Counted from the first letter of the stretch, positions 8,497 through 17,097 are shown. The stretch: DNA of 64,000 nucleotides from Pseudoxanthomonas sp. F37 (GCF_022965755.1 NZ_CP095187.1:2790001-2854000); one strand, 5' to 3'. Program-made: numbers and translations. Notes: generated by a model from the sequence alone, not told the origin.

Positions 8497-8523
8497 GCAT
8501 CCAATACCCGCGCCGCGCCGTAG
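8497..8523 (+). promoter_or_regulatory. Second predicted ECF11-type promoter, before the desaturase
   Basis: GCATCC (8497-8502), an 18-base spacer and TAG (8521-8523) form a third copy of the pattern seen upstream of the sigma gene and of the operon. It sits so close to ATG 8526 that a transcript from it would start at or beyond that codon, which would favour ATG 8553 as the translation start. Confidence 0.5.
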
Positions 8524-8525
8524 TG

Positions 8526-9503
8526 ATGGACGACGCAACCGAGACCTCCGCGATGCCGGCCAGCGATTCCTCCCCCTCCACGCCGGTCCACCATGCCGTG
8601 TCCATCCTGCGCCGGTGGTTCGACACCCAGGCCCACGGCGACGACAGCGGACCGCCGGACCGCATCGACTGGCTGCGCGTGGTGCCTTTCATCGGCCTGC
8701 ACCTGGCATGCGTCGCCGTGCTCTGGGTGGGGGTGTCGCCCATCGCGGTGGCCGTGGCGGTGGCGCTGTACGCGGTGCGGATGTTCGCCATCACCGGCTT
8801 CTACCACCGCTACTTCTCGCACCGCACGTTCCGCACCTCGCGCGTGCTGCAGTTCGTGTTCGCGCTGATCGGCGCCTCCAGCGTGCAGCGCGGACCGCTG
8901 TGGTGGGCCGCGCACCATCGCAACCACCACCGCCACGCGGACACCGCCGCCGATCCGCATTCGCCTAACCAGCGCGGATTCTGGTGGAGCCATGCGGGCT
9001 GGTTCCTGACCCGGGAAGGCTTCCGCACGGACTGGGCGCGCATCCCCGACCTGGCGCGCTACCCGGAGCTGCGCTGGCTGGACCGCTACGACACGGTGGT
9101 GCCGGCGCTGCTGGCCGCCGCCCTGTACGGCCTTGGCGCGCTGCTGAAACGCACGTCCCCGCAGTTGGGGACCGACGGTCCGCAGATGCTGGTGTGGGGC
9201 TTCTTCATCTCCACCGTGGTGCTGTTCCATGCCACGGTCACCATCAATTCGCTGGCGCACCGTTTCGGCCGCCGCCGCTTCGACACGCGCGACGACAGCC
9301 GCAACAATCTCTGGCTGGCCCTGCTGACCTTCGGCGAGGGCTGGCACAACAACCATCACTTCTTCCCGGGCACCGCGCGCCAGGGCTTCCGCTGGTGGGA
9401 AATCGACCTGACCTGGTACGGCCTGCGCGCGCTGGCGCTGCTCGGGCTGGTGCGCGACCTCAAGCCCGTGCCCGCGTGGGTGCTGGCCAAGGCGAGGCGC
9501 TGA
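8526..9503 (+). CDS. Membrane fatty-acid desaturase (acyl-CoA/acyl-lipid type)
   Basis: This 325-residue integral membrane di-iron desaturase has all three histidine boxes: HRYFSH (94-99), HRNHH (131-135) and HNNHH (274-278), plus the conserved NSLAH. Hydrophobic segments lie at about residues 50-90, 105-125, 190-210 and 220-240. It introduces a double bond into fatty acyl chains using O2 and an electron donor. In a ChrR regulon it could act like UfaD, the desaturase of furan-fatty-acid synthesis, but ordinary delta-9 activity is equally possible from sequence. The start could be ATG 8526 or ATG 8553; a predicted sigma promoter ends at 8523. Confidence 0.93.
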   Translation: MDDATETSAMPASDSSPSTPVHHAVSILRRWFDTQAHGDDSGPPDRIDWLRVVPFIGLHLACVAVLWVGVSPIAVAVAVALYAVRMFAITGFYHRYFSHRTFRTSRVLQFVFALIGASSVQRGPLWWAAHHRNHHRHADTAADPHSPNQRGFWWSHAGWFLTREGFRTDWARIPDLARYPELRWLDRYDTVVPALLAAALYGLGALLKRTSPQLGTDGPQMLVWGFFISTVVLFHATVTINSLAHRFGRRRFDTRDDSRNNLWLALLTFGEGWHNNHHFFPGTARQGFRWWEIDLTWYGLRALALLGLVRDLKPVPAWVLAKARR

Positions 9504-9505
9504 AC

Positions 9506-10789
9506 ATGCGCATCGCGGTCATCGGATCCGGCATCGCAGGCCTGGCCTCGGCGTGGTGGCTGTCGCCGCGGCACGAGGTGGTGCTGTTCGAAGCCAACGA
9601 CTACCTGGGCGGACACACGCATACCCACACCGTCGAACAGGCCGGCCGCCAGTACCGCATCGACAGCGGCTTCATCGTGTTCAACCCGGACCACTACCCG
9701 CTGCTGTGCGGACTGTTCGACGAACTCGGCGTGGCATCGCAGCCGACCACGATGAGTTTCTCCGTGCACAGCGAGCGCAGCGGCCTGGAGTACAACGCGA
9801 CCTCGCTGGACACGCTGTTCTGCCAGCGACGCAACCTGGTGTCGCCGCGCTTCTGGGGCATGCTGCGCGACCTGGCGCGCTTCTACCGGGAAGCGCCGGC
9901 GCTGCTGGCAGGCGACGATACCGGTCCGACGCTGGGCGACTATCTGCGGGCCGGCGGCTATGGCGAGGCCTTTCGCGACGAGCACCTGGTGCCGATGGCG
10001 TCCGCGCTGTGGTCGTCGCCGCCGCAGGGCATCCTGGCGTTCCCGGCGCGCTACCTGGTGCAGTTCATGGCCAACCACCACATGCTGACGCTGGGCACCC
10101 GCCCGCCGTGGCGGGTGGTGACCGGCGGCTCGGCGACGTACGTGCAGGCGCTGCGCCGTCGCTGGCGCGTGCAGGAGCGGTTGTCCACGCCCGTGCTGGC
10201 GGTACGGCGCGATGCCGATGGTGTCGAACTCGATACGCTGCACGGCCGCGAACGCTTCGACCAGGTGGTGATGGCCTGCCACAGCGACGATGCGCTGCGG
10301 CTGCTGCACGACGCCGACGAACGCGAGCGCGGCGTCCTCGGCGCGATCCGTTACCAGTCCAACGACACCGTGCTGCACACCGACGCGCGCCTGCTGCCGC
10401 AGCGCCGCAAGGCCTGGGCCGCATGGAACGCGCACGTGCCGCGCGACCCGTCGGCGCCGTGCACGGTCAGTTACTGCATGAACCTGCTGCAGGGCCTGGA
10501 CTCGCCCGAGCCGTTCGTGGTCACGCTCAACCGCAGCCATGCCATCGACCCGGCCCGCATCCTCCGCCGCATGCACTACCGGCATCCGGTCTACGACCAC
10601 GCCATGGTCGCCGCGCAGCGGCGCCGGCAGGAGATCCAGGGGCACCGGCGCACGTGGTTCGCGGGCGCCTACTGGGGCTGGGGCTTCCACGAGGACGGCA
10701 TCCGCAGTGCGCGCGAGGTGGTCGATGCCATCGCCGCATTGCCCGTCGGCGCGCCCGCGCCGGGTGCCATCGAGGCGGTGGGCGCGTGA
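9506..10789 (+). CDS. FAD-dependent amine-oxidase-like oxidoreductase
   Basis: This 427-residue flavoprotein begins with an FAD-binding Rossmann motif (MRIAVIGSGIAGLASAWWLS, then an acidic FEAN and GGHTHTH). It continues as a NAD(P)-binding-8/amine-oxidase-like protein. It starts two bases after the desaturase stop. In many proteobacteria this family is followed by DUF1365 and a CFA-type methyltransferase, as here, and it belongs to the core of the Rhodobacter singlet-oxygen regulon. An oxidase step on methylated unsaturated acyl chains is an attractive idea, but the sequence alone does not show the substrate. Confidence 0.93.
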   Translation: MRIAVIGSGIAGLASAWWLSPRHEVVLFEANDYLGGHTHTHTVEQAGRQYRIDSGFIVFNPDHYPLLCGLFDELGVASQPTTMSFSVHSERSGLEYNATSLDTLFCQRRNLVSPRFWGMLRDLARFYREAPALLAGDDTGPTLGDYLRAGGYGEAFRDEHLVPMASALWSSPPQGILAFPARYLVQFMANHHMLTLGTRPPWRVVTGGSATYVQALRRRWRVQERLSTPVLAVRRDADGVELDTLHGRERFDQVVMACHSDDALRLLHDADERERGVLGAIRYQSNDTVLHTDARLLPQRRKAWAAWNAHVPRDPSAPCTVSYCMNLLQGLDSPEPFVVTLNRSHAIDPARILRRMHYRHPVYDHAMVAAQRRRQEIQGHRRTWFAGAYWGWGFHEDGIRSAREVVDAIAALPVGAPAPGAIEAVGA

Positions 10790-11562
10790 ACGCCCCCCTG
10801 GCAAGCGCCGTGTACGAGGGCTGGGTGCGGCACCGCCGGCATTCGCCGCGCCCGCATGCGTTCCGCTACCGCATGGCGCAGCTCTACCTGGACCTGGACG
10901 AAATCGATACCGTGTTCGACCGCCGCTGGCTGTGGTCGGTGGACCGCCGCAACCTGGCCGAATTCCGTCGCAGCGATTACCTGGTGCCGCACGACCGGCC
11001 GCTGGCCGAGGCCGTGCGCGACCGCGTGGAGCGCGCGGTGGGCCATCGTCCGCAAGGCCCGGTCCGCCTGCTGACGCACCTGCGCTACGGCGGCTACGTG
11101 TTCAACCCGGTCAGCTTCTACTACTGCTTCCAGCCGGACGGCACCACCCTGGACGCCGTGCTGGCCGAGATCACCAACACGCCCTGGCGCGAGCGGCACA
11201 GCTACGTGCTGCCGGTGCGCGACGGCGCGCCGTACGGCGACGGCTGGGAATGGGGCTTCGACAAGGTGTTCCATGTGTCGCCGTTCCTGCCGATGGACTG
11301 CGCCTACCGCTGGCGCTTCACCCTGCCCGAGGACGCGCTGCGCGTGCACATGCAGGTCGACCGCGAAGGACGGCGCGCCTTCGACGCCACCCTCACCCTG
11401 CTGCGCCGGCCGCTGGACGGCCGTTCACTGGCGCGCGTGCTGTGGCGCTACCCGCTGATGACGGCGCAGGTGATGACCGGCATCCACTGGCAGGCGCTGC
11501 GGCTGTGGCTGAAGCGCACGCCCGTCCACGACCATCCTTCCCTTGCCCGCGAGACCCCATGA
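10786..11562 (+). CDS. DUF1365 family protein
   Basis: This 258-residue protein starts at a GTG overlapping the stop of the FAD gene (GTGA). The DUF1365 signature is clear: YEGWVRHRRHSPRPHAFRY at the N-terminus, then LLTHLRYGGYVFNPVSFYYC, and PFLPMDCAYRW later. Family members are found almost only between an FAD oxidoreductase and a CFA-type methyltransferase, so they should act in the same lipid pathway. No catalytic role is known to me. The tight overlap on both sides indicates coupled translation and fixed stoichiometry with its neighbours. Confidence 0.95.
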   Translation: MNAPLASAVYEGWVRHRRHSPRPHAFRYRMAQLYLDLDEIDTVFDRRWLWSVDRRNLAEFRRSDYLVPHDRPLAEAVRDRVERAVGHRPQGPVRLLTHLRYGGYVFNPVSFYYCFQPDGTTLDAVLAEITNTPWRERHSYVLPVRDGAPYGDGWEWGFDKVFHVSPFLPMDCAYRWRFTLPEDALRVHMQVDREGRRAFDATLTLLRRPLDGRSLARVLWRYPLMTAQVMTGIHWQALRLWLKRTPVHDHPSLARETP

Positions 11563-12809
11563 ACGAGATCGCCGACGTCACTGCCGTTTCCTCCTACGGG
11601 GCGCTCGATCGCCTGCTGCGCTCGCAGCTGCTGGCGCGCCTGGATGCGCTGGACCACGGCATGCTGGTGGTCCGCGACGCGCTGGGCGAACACCGCTTCG
11701 GCCGCACCGGCCGGGACGCGTTGCCCGCCGTGCACCTGTGGATCGACGATCCGGCGTTCTACCGCGCCGTCGCCGCACAGGGCAGCGTGGGCGCGGGCGA
11801 GGCCTACATCGCCGGCCAGTGGCGATGCGACGACCTGGTCGGCCTGGTGCGCCTGCTGGTGCGCAACCGCGAGCTGCTGGACGGCATGGAAAGCGGCCTG
11901 GCGCGGCTGGGGGGCTGGGCGCTGCGCAGCTGGCATGCGCTGCGACGCAACACGCGCGAAGGCAGCCGCCGCAACATCGCGGCGCACTACGACCTGGGCA
12001 ACGACTTCTTCAAGCTGTTCCTGTCCCCGGACCTGATGTACTCCTCGGCGATGTTCGCTTCCCCGGACGACGACCTGGAAACGGCCTCGTATCGCAAGCT
12101 GGATGCCGTGTGCCGCAAGCTGGCGCTGTCGCCCGACGACCGGGTGATCGAGATCGGCACCGGCTGGGGAGGCTTCGCCCTGCACGCGGCGCGCCACTAC
12201 GGCGCCCACGTCACCACCACCACGATTTCGCGCGAGCAGCATGCGCTGGCCAGCCAGCGGGTCGCGGACGCCGGGCTGCAGGACCGGGTGACCCTGCTGC
12301 TGCAGGACTACCGCGACCTGCAGGGGCAGTACGACAAGCTGGTGTCCATCGAGATGATCGAGGCGATCGGCGCGCAGTACCTGGACACGTTCTTCGGCAA
12401 GCTGGGCAGCCTGCTGCGGCCGGGCGGCCAGGCGTTGCTGCAGGCCATCACCATCGAGGACCATCGCTACGTGCAGGCGCGCGACTCGGTGGACTACATC
12501 AAGCGTTTCGTCTTCCCCGGCAGCTTCATCCCCTCGCTCAACGCCATGTACGGCGCAAAGACCCGCGCCAGCGACCTGCAGGTCGTGCACCAGGAGGACT
12601 TCGGCCTGTCCTACGCGTACACGCTGCGGGCCTGGCGGCGCCGTTTCTTGACACGACTGGCCGACGTACGCGCGCAGGGCTTCGACGAGCGCTTCATCCG
12701 TCTGTGGGAGTTCTACCTGGCCTATTGCGAAGGCGGCTTCCTGGAGCGGTCCATCGGCGTGTCCCACCTGCTGATGGCCCGCCCGGGCCGCCCGCCGGGG
12801 GCCGCATGA
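11559..12809 (+). CDS. Cyclopropane-fatty-acid-synthase-type SAM methyltransferase
   Basis: This 416-residue CFA-family enzyme shows NIAAHYDLGNDFFKLF, the SAM motif VIEIGTGWGGFALHAA and LLLQDYRDL. CFA synthase transfers a methylene group from SAM to a phospholipid double bond. Two residues differ from the E. coli active site as I align it: the cysteine of YSCAYW is serine here (YSSAMF), and the histidine of LLHTIG is glutamine (LLQAIT); the key glutamate is kept (EMIEAIG). That pattern would fit a methyltransferase making methylated rather than cyclopropane chains (UfaM-like), which is inference. The start overlaps the DUF1365 stop (ATGA). Confidence 0.92.
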   Translation: MNEIADVTAVSSYGALDRLLRSQLLARLDALDHGMLVVRDALGEHRFGRTGRDALPAVHLWIDDPAFYRAVAAQGSVGAGEAYIAGQWRCDDLVGLVRLLVRNRELLDGMESGLARLGGWALRSWHALRRNTREGSRRNIAAHYDLGNDFFKLFLSPDLMYSSAMFASPDDDLETASYRKLDAVCRKLALSPDDRVIEIGTGWGGFALHAARHYGAHVTTTTISREQHALASQRVADAGLQDRVTLLLQDYRDLQGQYDKLVSIEMIEAIGAQYLDTFFGKLGSLLRPGGQALLQAITIEDHRYVQARDSVDYIKRFVFPGSFIPSLNAMYGAKTRASDLQVVHQEDFGLSYAYTLRAWRRRFLTRLADVRAQGFDERFIRLWEFYLAYCEGGFLERSIGVSHLLMARPGRPPGAA

Positions 12810-13603
12810 GCCTGTCGCACTCCCTCGGCTGGGTGGCCCTGGTGGCCGCCGCGGTGATGACCCTGGGCTGGCTGTGGCAGCGGCGCCACAAGAATGCGGG
12901 CATCGTCGACGTGCTGTGGTCGGCCTGCGTGGGTGGCAGCGCGGTGCTGCTGGCCGTGCTGGGCGACGGCGCCTGGCAGGCGCGCGCCACCCTGGCCGTG
13001 CTGGGCGGCGCGTGGGGCGCACGGCTGGCGCTGCACCTGTGGCACCGGGTGCGCAGCGAGCCGGAAGACGGCCGTTACCGCTACCTGCGCGAGCACTGGC
13101 GGGGCCACCAGGGCAAGTTTTTCCTGTTCTTCATGGCGCAGGCGCTGCTGGTGGTGCTGTTCGCCCTGCCGTTCGCCGCGGCCGCACGCAGCCCCGTGGA
13201 CACGGCGTGGCCCTGGATCGTGCTGGCGGTGGCGATCTGGGCGGGCAGCGTAGTCGGCGAAGCGATCGCCGACCGCCAGCTGGCACGCTTCCGCGCCGAT
13301 CCCGCCCACCGTGGAAAGACGTGCCGCGATGGGCTGTGGCGGTACTCGCGCCACCCCAACTACTTCTTCGAATGGCTGCACTGGTTCGCCTACGTCGTGC
13401 TGGCCATCGGTTCGCCCTGGGCGTGGCTGTCGTGGTGCGGGCCGGTGGTGATGTACGTGTTCCTGCGCTGGATCAGCGGCATTCCCTATACCGAGGCGCA
13501 GGCGCTGCGCACCCGCGGCGAGGAGTACCGCGAATACCAGCGCACCACGCCGATGCTGTTCCCCTGGTTTCCCAAACCCGCCACCAAGGAGGCGACACGA
13601 TGA
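12806..13603 (+). CDS. DUF1295 membrane protein (steroid 5-alpha-reductase fold)
   Basis: This 265-residue multi-pass membrane protein has hydrophobic segments at about 8-25, 35-55, 110-130, 135-155 and 200-225. The DUF1295 signature near the C-terminus reads GLWRYSRHPNYFFEWLHW, followed by RGEEYREYQRTTPMLFPWFP. The fold is shared with steroid 5-alpha reductases and isoprenylcysteine methyltransferases, which act on membrane lipids. It overlaps the preceding stop by four bases (ATGA). A reductase or transferase acting on the modified acyl chain is plausible; no substrate is proven. Confidence 0.93.
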   Translation: MSLSHSLGWVALVAAAVMTLGWLWQRRHKNAGIVDVLWSACVGGSAVLLAVLGDGAWQARATLAVLGGAWGARLALHLWHRVRSEPEDGRYRYLREHWRGHQGKFFLFFMAQALLVVLFALPFAAAARSPVDTAWPWIVLAVAIWAGSVVGEAIADRQLARFRADPAHRGKTCRDGLWRYSRHPNYFFEWLHWFAYVVLAIGSPWAWLSWCGPVVMYVFLRWISGIPYTEAQALRTRGEEYREYQRTTPMLFPWFPKPATKEATR

Positions 13604-14682
13604 ACGCGATGGTGGAAGAACTGGCCGCCGACCGGGCCGCCCCCGGCCTGCTGGGCCTGGCCGAACGCGGCCTGTTGCCCGATGCGCTGATCCGCGCCGG
13701 CATCCGCCGGCTGTGCGCGCAGCGGCTGCGCGACGAGAGTGCGGGCGGGCAGCAGGCGCAGTCGGCGCTGCTGGCGCAGCGCCTGCGCGCATTGCGCCAG
13801 GGCGCGCTGGCCGTGCATACCGACGCCGCCAATCGGCAGCATTACGAACTGCCGGCGGAATTCTTCCTGCGCTGCCTGGGCCACCGGCTCAAGTACAGCA
13901 GCTGTTATTACCCCACCGGCGCGGAGACGCTGGACCAGGCCGAGGACGCGATGCTGGCACTGTACGGCGAGCGCGCCGCACTGGCCGACGGCCAGGACAT
14001 CCTGGAGCTGGGCTGCGGCTGGGGCTCGCTGACGCTGTGGATGGCCCAGCGCTACCCGAATGCGCGCATCACCGCGGTCTCCAACTCGCACTCCCAGCGC
14101 ACGTTCATCGAGGCGCGCTGCGCCGAGCGCGGCCTGCGCAACGTGCGCATCATCACCTGCGACGTGAACCAGCTGCAGCTCGAACCGCAGGCCTTCGACC
14201 GCTGCGTGTCGGTGGAGATGTTCGAACACGTCAGCAACCACGCCGCGCTGATGCGCCGCATCCATGACGCACTGCGTCCGGGCGGGGCACTGTTCGTGCA
14301 CATCTTCGTCCACCGCCATCTGATGTACCCGTTCGAAACGCAGGGCGAGGACAACTGGATGGGCCGGCATTTCTTCACCGGCGGCATGATGCCGTCGGCC
14401 GACCTGCTGCTGTTCTTCCAGGACCACCTGCACCTGCAGGAACGCTGGCTGCTGGACGGCACGCACTACCAGCGCACCGCCAACCACTGGCTGGCCAACC
14501 ACGATGCGCGCCGCGACGAGGTGATGGCCGTGCTGCGCGCCGCCTACGGCGATGCGGCGCCGTTGTGGAACCAGCGCTGGCGGATGTTCTGGATGGCCTG
14601 CGCCGAGCTGTTCGGCTATCGCGACGGGCAGGAATGGCTGGTGGCCCACTATCGCTTCCAGCGCCCGGCGCGGGAGCACTGA
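13600..14682 (+). CDS. Second CFA-like SAM-dependent methyltransferase
   Basis: This 360-residue enzyme is shorter than its neighbour and only distantly similar. It shows HYELPAEFFLRCLG, KYSSCYY, the SAM motif ILELGCGWGSLTLWMA and the conserved EMFEHVSNH. It belongs to the CFA/coclaurine-N-methyltransferase-like branch. A second methylation, as done by FufM on furan fatty acids in Rhodopseudomonas, is one candidate role. An AAGGAGG lies just before the start, which overlaps the DUF1295 stop (ATGA). It ends one base before the lipocalin start. Confidence 0.9.
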   Translation: MNAMVEELAADRAAPGLLGLAERGLLPDALIRAGIRRLCAQRLRDESAGGQQAQSALLAQRLRALRQGALAVHTDAANRQHYELPAEFFLRCLGHRLKYSSCYYPTGAETLDQAEDAMLALYGERAALADGQDILELGCGWGSLTLWMAQRYPNARITAVSNSHSQRTFIEARCAERGLRNVRIITCDVNQLQLEPQAFDRCVSVEMFEHVSNHAALMRRIHDALRPGGALFVHIFVHRHLMYPFETQGEDNWMGRHFFTGGMMPSADLLLFFQDHLHLQERWLLDGTHYQRTANHWLANHDARRDEVMAVLRAAYGDAAPLWNQRWRMFWMACAELFGYRDGQEWLVAHYRFQRPAREH

Positions 14683-14683
14683 C

Positions 14684-15220
14684 ATGCGTACCCTGCCCTT
14701 CGTGCTGCTCGCGCTGATGGTCGCCACCAGCACCGCCGCCTGCCGCTCCGGCAACGTCAAGCCGTCCATCCCCACGGCCGCACCGGTGGACGTGGACCGC
14801 TTCATGGGCGACTGGTACGTGATCGCGCACATCCCCTCGTTCCCCGAGCGCGAAGCCTACGCCGCCGTGGAGTCGTACGCCAAGCTGCCCGACGGCCGCA
14901 TCCGGACCACGTTCCGCTTCCGCAAGGGGGCGCTGGACGGACCGGAGAAAACGATGCATCCGGTCGGCACGGTCACCCCGGGCTCGGGCGGCGCGGTGTG
15001 GGGCATGCAGTTCGTCTGGCCGATCCAGGCCGAGTACGTCATCGCGTACGTGGACGCCGACTACCAGCAGACGATCGTGGGACGCAGCAAGCGCGACTAT
15101 GTGTGGCTGATGGCGCGCACGCCGCGGATATCCGAGGCCGACTACGAGGCACGGATCCGGCAGATCCAGGCATTGGGCTACGACGTGTCGAAGATCCGGC
15201 GCGTGCCGCACGCACCGTAA
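14684..15220 (+). CDS. Lipocalin-family lipoprotein (Blc-like)
   Basis: This 178-residue protein starts MRTLPFVLL with a signal peptide ending at a cysteine (STAAC), a weak but plausible lipobox. The lipocalin G-x-W motif follows at GDWYVIAHIPSF, and the C-terminal part keeps the strands and the helix of bacterial lipocalins such as Blc. These outer-membrane lipoproteins bind fatty acids or lysophospholipids. As the last gene of the lipid operon it may carry or repair modified acyl chains at the outer membrane, which is inferred from context. Confidence 0.88.
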   Translation: MRTLPFVLLALMVATSTAACRSGNVKPSIPTAAPVDVDRFMGDWYVIAHIPSFPEREAYAAVESYAKLPDGRIRTTFRFRKGALDGPEKTMHPVGTVTPGSGGAVWGMQFVWPIQAEYVIAYVDADYQQTIVGRSKRDYVWLMARTPRISEADYEARIRQIQALGYDVSKIRRVPHAP

Positions 15221-15417
15221 CCTCAACTGTGTAATCAGGCTTACTGGGCCACCGGTCAGCGCGCGCTTCCTGCGCCCTTCCGCAGGCGCTAATGTGGCCG
15301 GACCGCAGCGGCCACCGCGCCGCGGTCCGACGCCTCAAGTCGCGCCTCCCCCCGCCGATGCCGTGGGGAAGGGATTCGACGACGCCGGGGGTCGGGCAAG
15401 CTGCACAGGGGGGCTGC

Positions 15418-17010
15418 ATGGCGACGCCACCGTTCCACACTGCCGACGCGCTGCGCCAGCGTATCGCCGACGCGGTGTGCCACGAAAAGATCTTCCCCGC
15501 CTACCAGCCCATCGTGTGCCTGCGGACCCGGGCCATCCACGGGTTGGAAGTGCTGGCGCGCTGGCACGATCCCGACTTCGGCGCCGTGCCGCCGAAGGAT
15601 TTCATTCCCATCGCGCTGCAGGCTTCGCTGCTGCCGCTGCTGACGCTGAATCTGGTGCGCCGCGCCTGCGCAGAGGCCAGCGCGTGGCCAGGCCGCTTCT
15701 GCCTGGCGTTCAACGTGCCGCCGTCGCTGCTGCAGGACGCACCGGCGGTGCGCCTGCTGCTGGAGGCGATGGCCGAATCGTCGTTCCCGCTGGACCGCAT
15801 CTGCATCGAGATGACCGAGGACGAGCTGGTCGAGGACGAACCCGCGGCCGAGCGGGCCTTCGGCTATCTGAAATCGCACGGCATCCGCGTGGCCCTGGAC
15901 GACTTCGGCACCGGATTTTCCAGCATGGTGCGGCTGAGCCGCTTCGGCTTCGACGAACTGAAGATCGATGGCAGCCTGATCCAGCGCCTGACCACCGACC
16001 GCGAGAGCCGCAAGGTGGTCTCGGCCATCATCGGCCTGGGCCACAGCCTGGACGTGCCGGTGGTGGCCGAGTGGGTGGAGACCGAAGCGCAGGCGGACGT
16101 GCTGCGCGAGCTGGGCTGCGATTACGCGCAGGGCTGGCTGACCGGCCGGCCCATGCCGGGCGAGGCGGTGGCGCAGCTGCTGGCCACGGCGCCCGTGCAC
16201 GCCGCCTCGCCCGCATCGCAGCCGCTGTCGCCCTACCTGCGCCAGCACCAACTGTCCTCGCTCTACAACAGTGCACCGGTGGGCTTGGCCTTCCTCGATC
16301 TGGACATGCGCTACGCGGCGGCGAACGCGCAGTTCGCGCGCATGGTGGGCCGGCCCTTGTGCGAGATCGTCGGCGCGCACGTCGAGCAGGTCTACACGCC
16401 CGACATCGCAGCGTGGGTCGTGCGCGCCTCGCGCCGTATCCTGGACAGCGGCGACATCCCCAGCATCGAGTTCCGCTTCCCGGGACGGGACGAGACGTTC
16501 CTGGTGGTCGGTGCGCGCGTCACCGACGAGACCGCGCAGCCCATCGGCGTCTCGGTGGTGACCATCGACATCACCGAACGCAAGCGCGCAGAGGACGAGA
16601 TGCGCGCCCGCGAAGCGACCTATCGCGCCGTGGTGGAACTGGGCCCCAACGTGCTGTGGGTCAGCGATGCCGCCGGCACCCTCACCTACATCAGCCCGAC
16701 CCCGCAGGAGCCGGAAGGCTGCTCGATGGAAGCGCGCATGGCGGCCTGGTACGCGCGCATGGAAGAGAACGACCGCGTGCGCGTGCGCGCCGAATGGCTG
16801 GCCGCGGTGCACACCCGCGACACCTTCGAGACCCGCTTCCGCCTGCGCTGGTTCGACGACCGCTGGCGCTGGGTCTCCAGCCGCGCCACGCCGCGGACAG
16901 CACCTGACGGTACCCGCAGCTGGTTCGGCGTGTTCACCGACATTTCGCGGCAGGTGGAACTGGAAGAGCAACTGGCACGGCGGGACAAGGCTGCTCCCGC
17001 ACCGGATTGA
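15418..17010 (+). CDS. Cyclic-di-GMP phosphodiesterase, EAL domain followed by two PAS domains
   Basis: This 530-residue protein starts MATPPFHTAD after a GGGGGG. The EAL domain fills about residues 15-250. The signature is GLEVLARW, so EAL reads EVL, with the catalytic Glu kept. The metal- and base-related motifs are intact: LAFNVPPSLL, IEMTEDEL, ALDDFGTG, LKIDG, EWVETEAQ and DYAQGWL, so activity is likely. Two PAS domains follow at about 265-390 and 395-520 with no GGDEF domain. Sensing C-terminal to the EAL is the reverse of the usual order. No signal peptide or membrane segment, so cytoplasmic. The gene is alone, with about 200 bases of leader after the lipocalin gene. Confidence 0.92.
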   Translation: MATPPFHTADALRQRIADAVCHEKIFPAYQPIVCLRTRAIHGLEVLARWHDPDFGAVPPKDFIPIALQASLLPLLTLNLVRRACAEASAWPGRFCLAFNVPPSLLQDAPAVRLLLEAMAESSFPLDRICIEMTEDELVEDEPAAERAFGYLKSHGIRVALDDFGTGFSSMVRLSRFGFDELKIDGSLIQRLTTDRESRKVVSAIIGLGHSLDVPVVAEWVETEAQADVLRELGCDYAQGWLTGRPMPGEAVAQLLATAPVHAASPASQPLSPYLRQHQLSSLYNSAPVGLAFLDLDMRYAAANAQFARMVGRPLCEIVGAHVEQVYTPDIAAWVVRASRRILDSGDIPSIEFRFPGRDETFLVVGARVTDETAQPIGVSVVTIDITERKRAEDEMRAREATYRAVVELGPNVLWVSDAAGTLTYISPTPQEPEGCSMEARMAAWYARMEENDRVRVRAEWLAAVHTRDTFETRFRLRWFDDRWRWVSSRATPRTAPDGTRSWFGVFTDISRQVELEEQLARRDKAAPAPD

Positions 17011-17097
17011 CGGGACGGACGGTCGCTGCGCCACTCCCACGGAAGGAGGAAGAACGGTTGCGCCTTCCGATGCGGGCGGCCGAGGCTGCCTCGCCGC

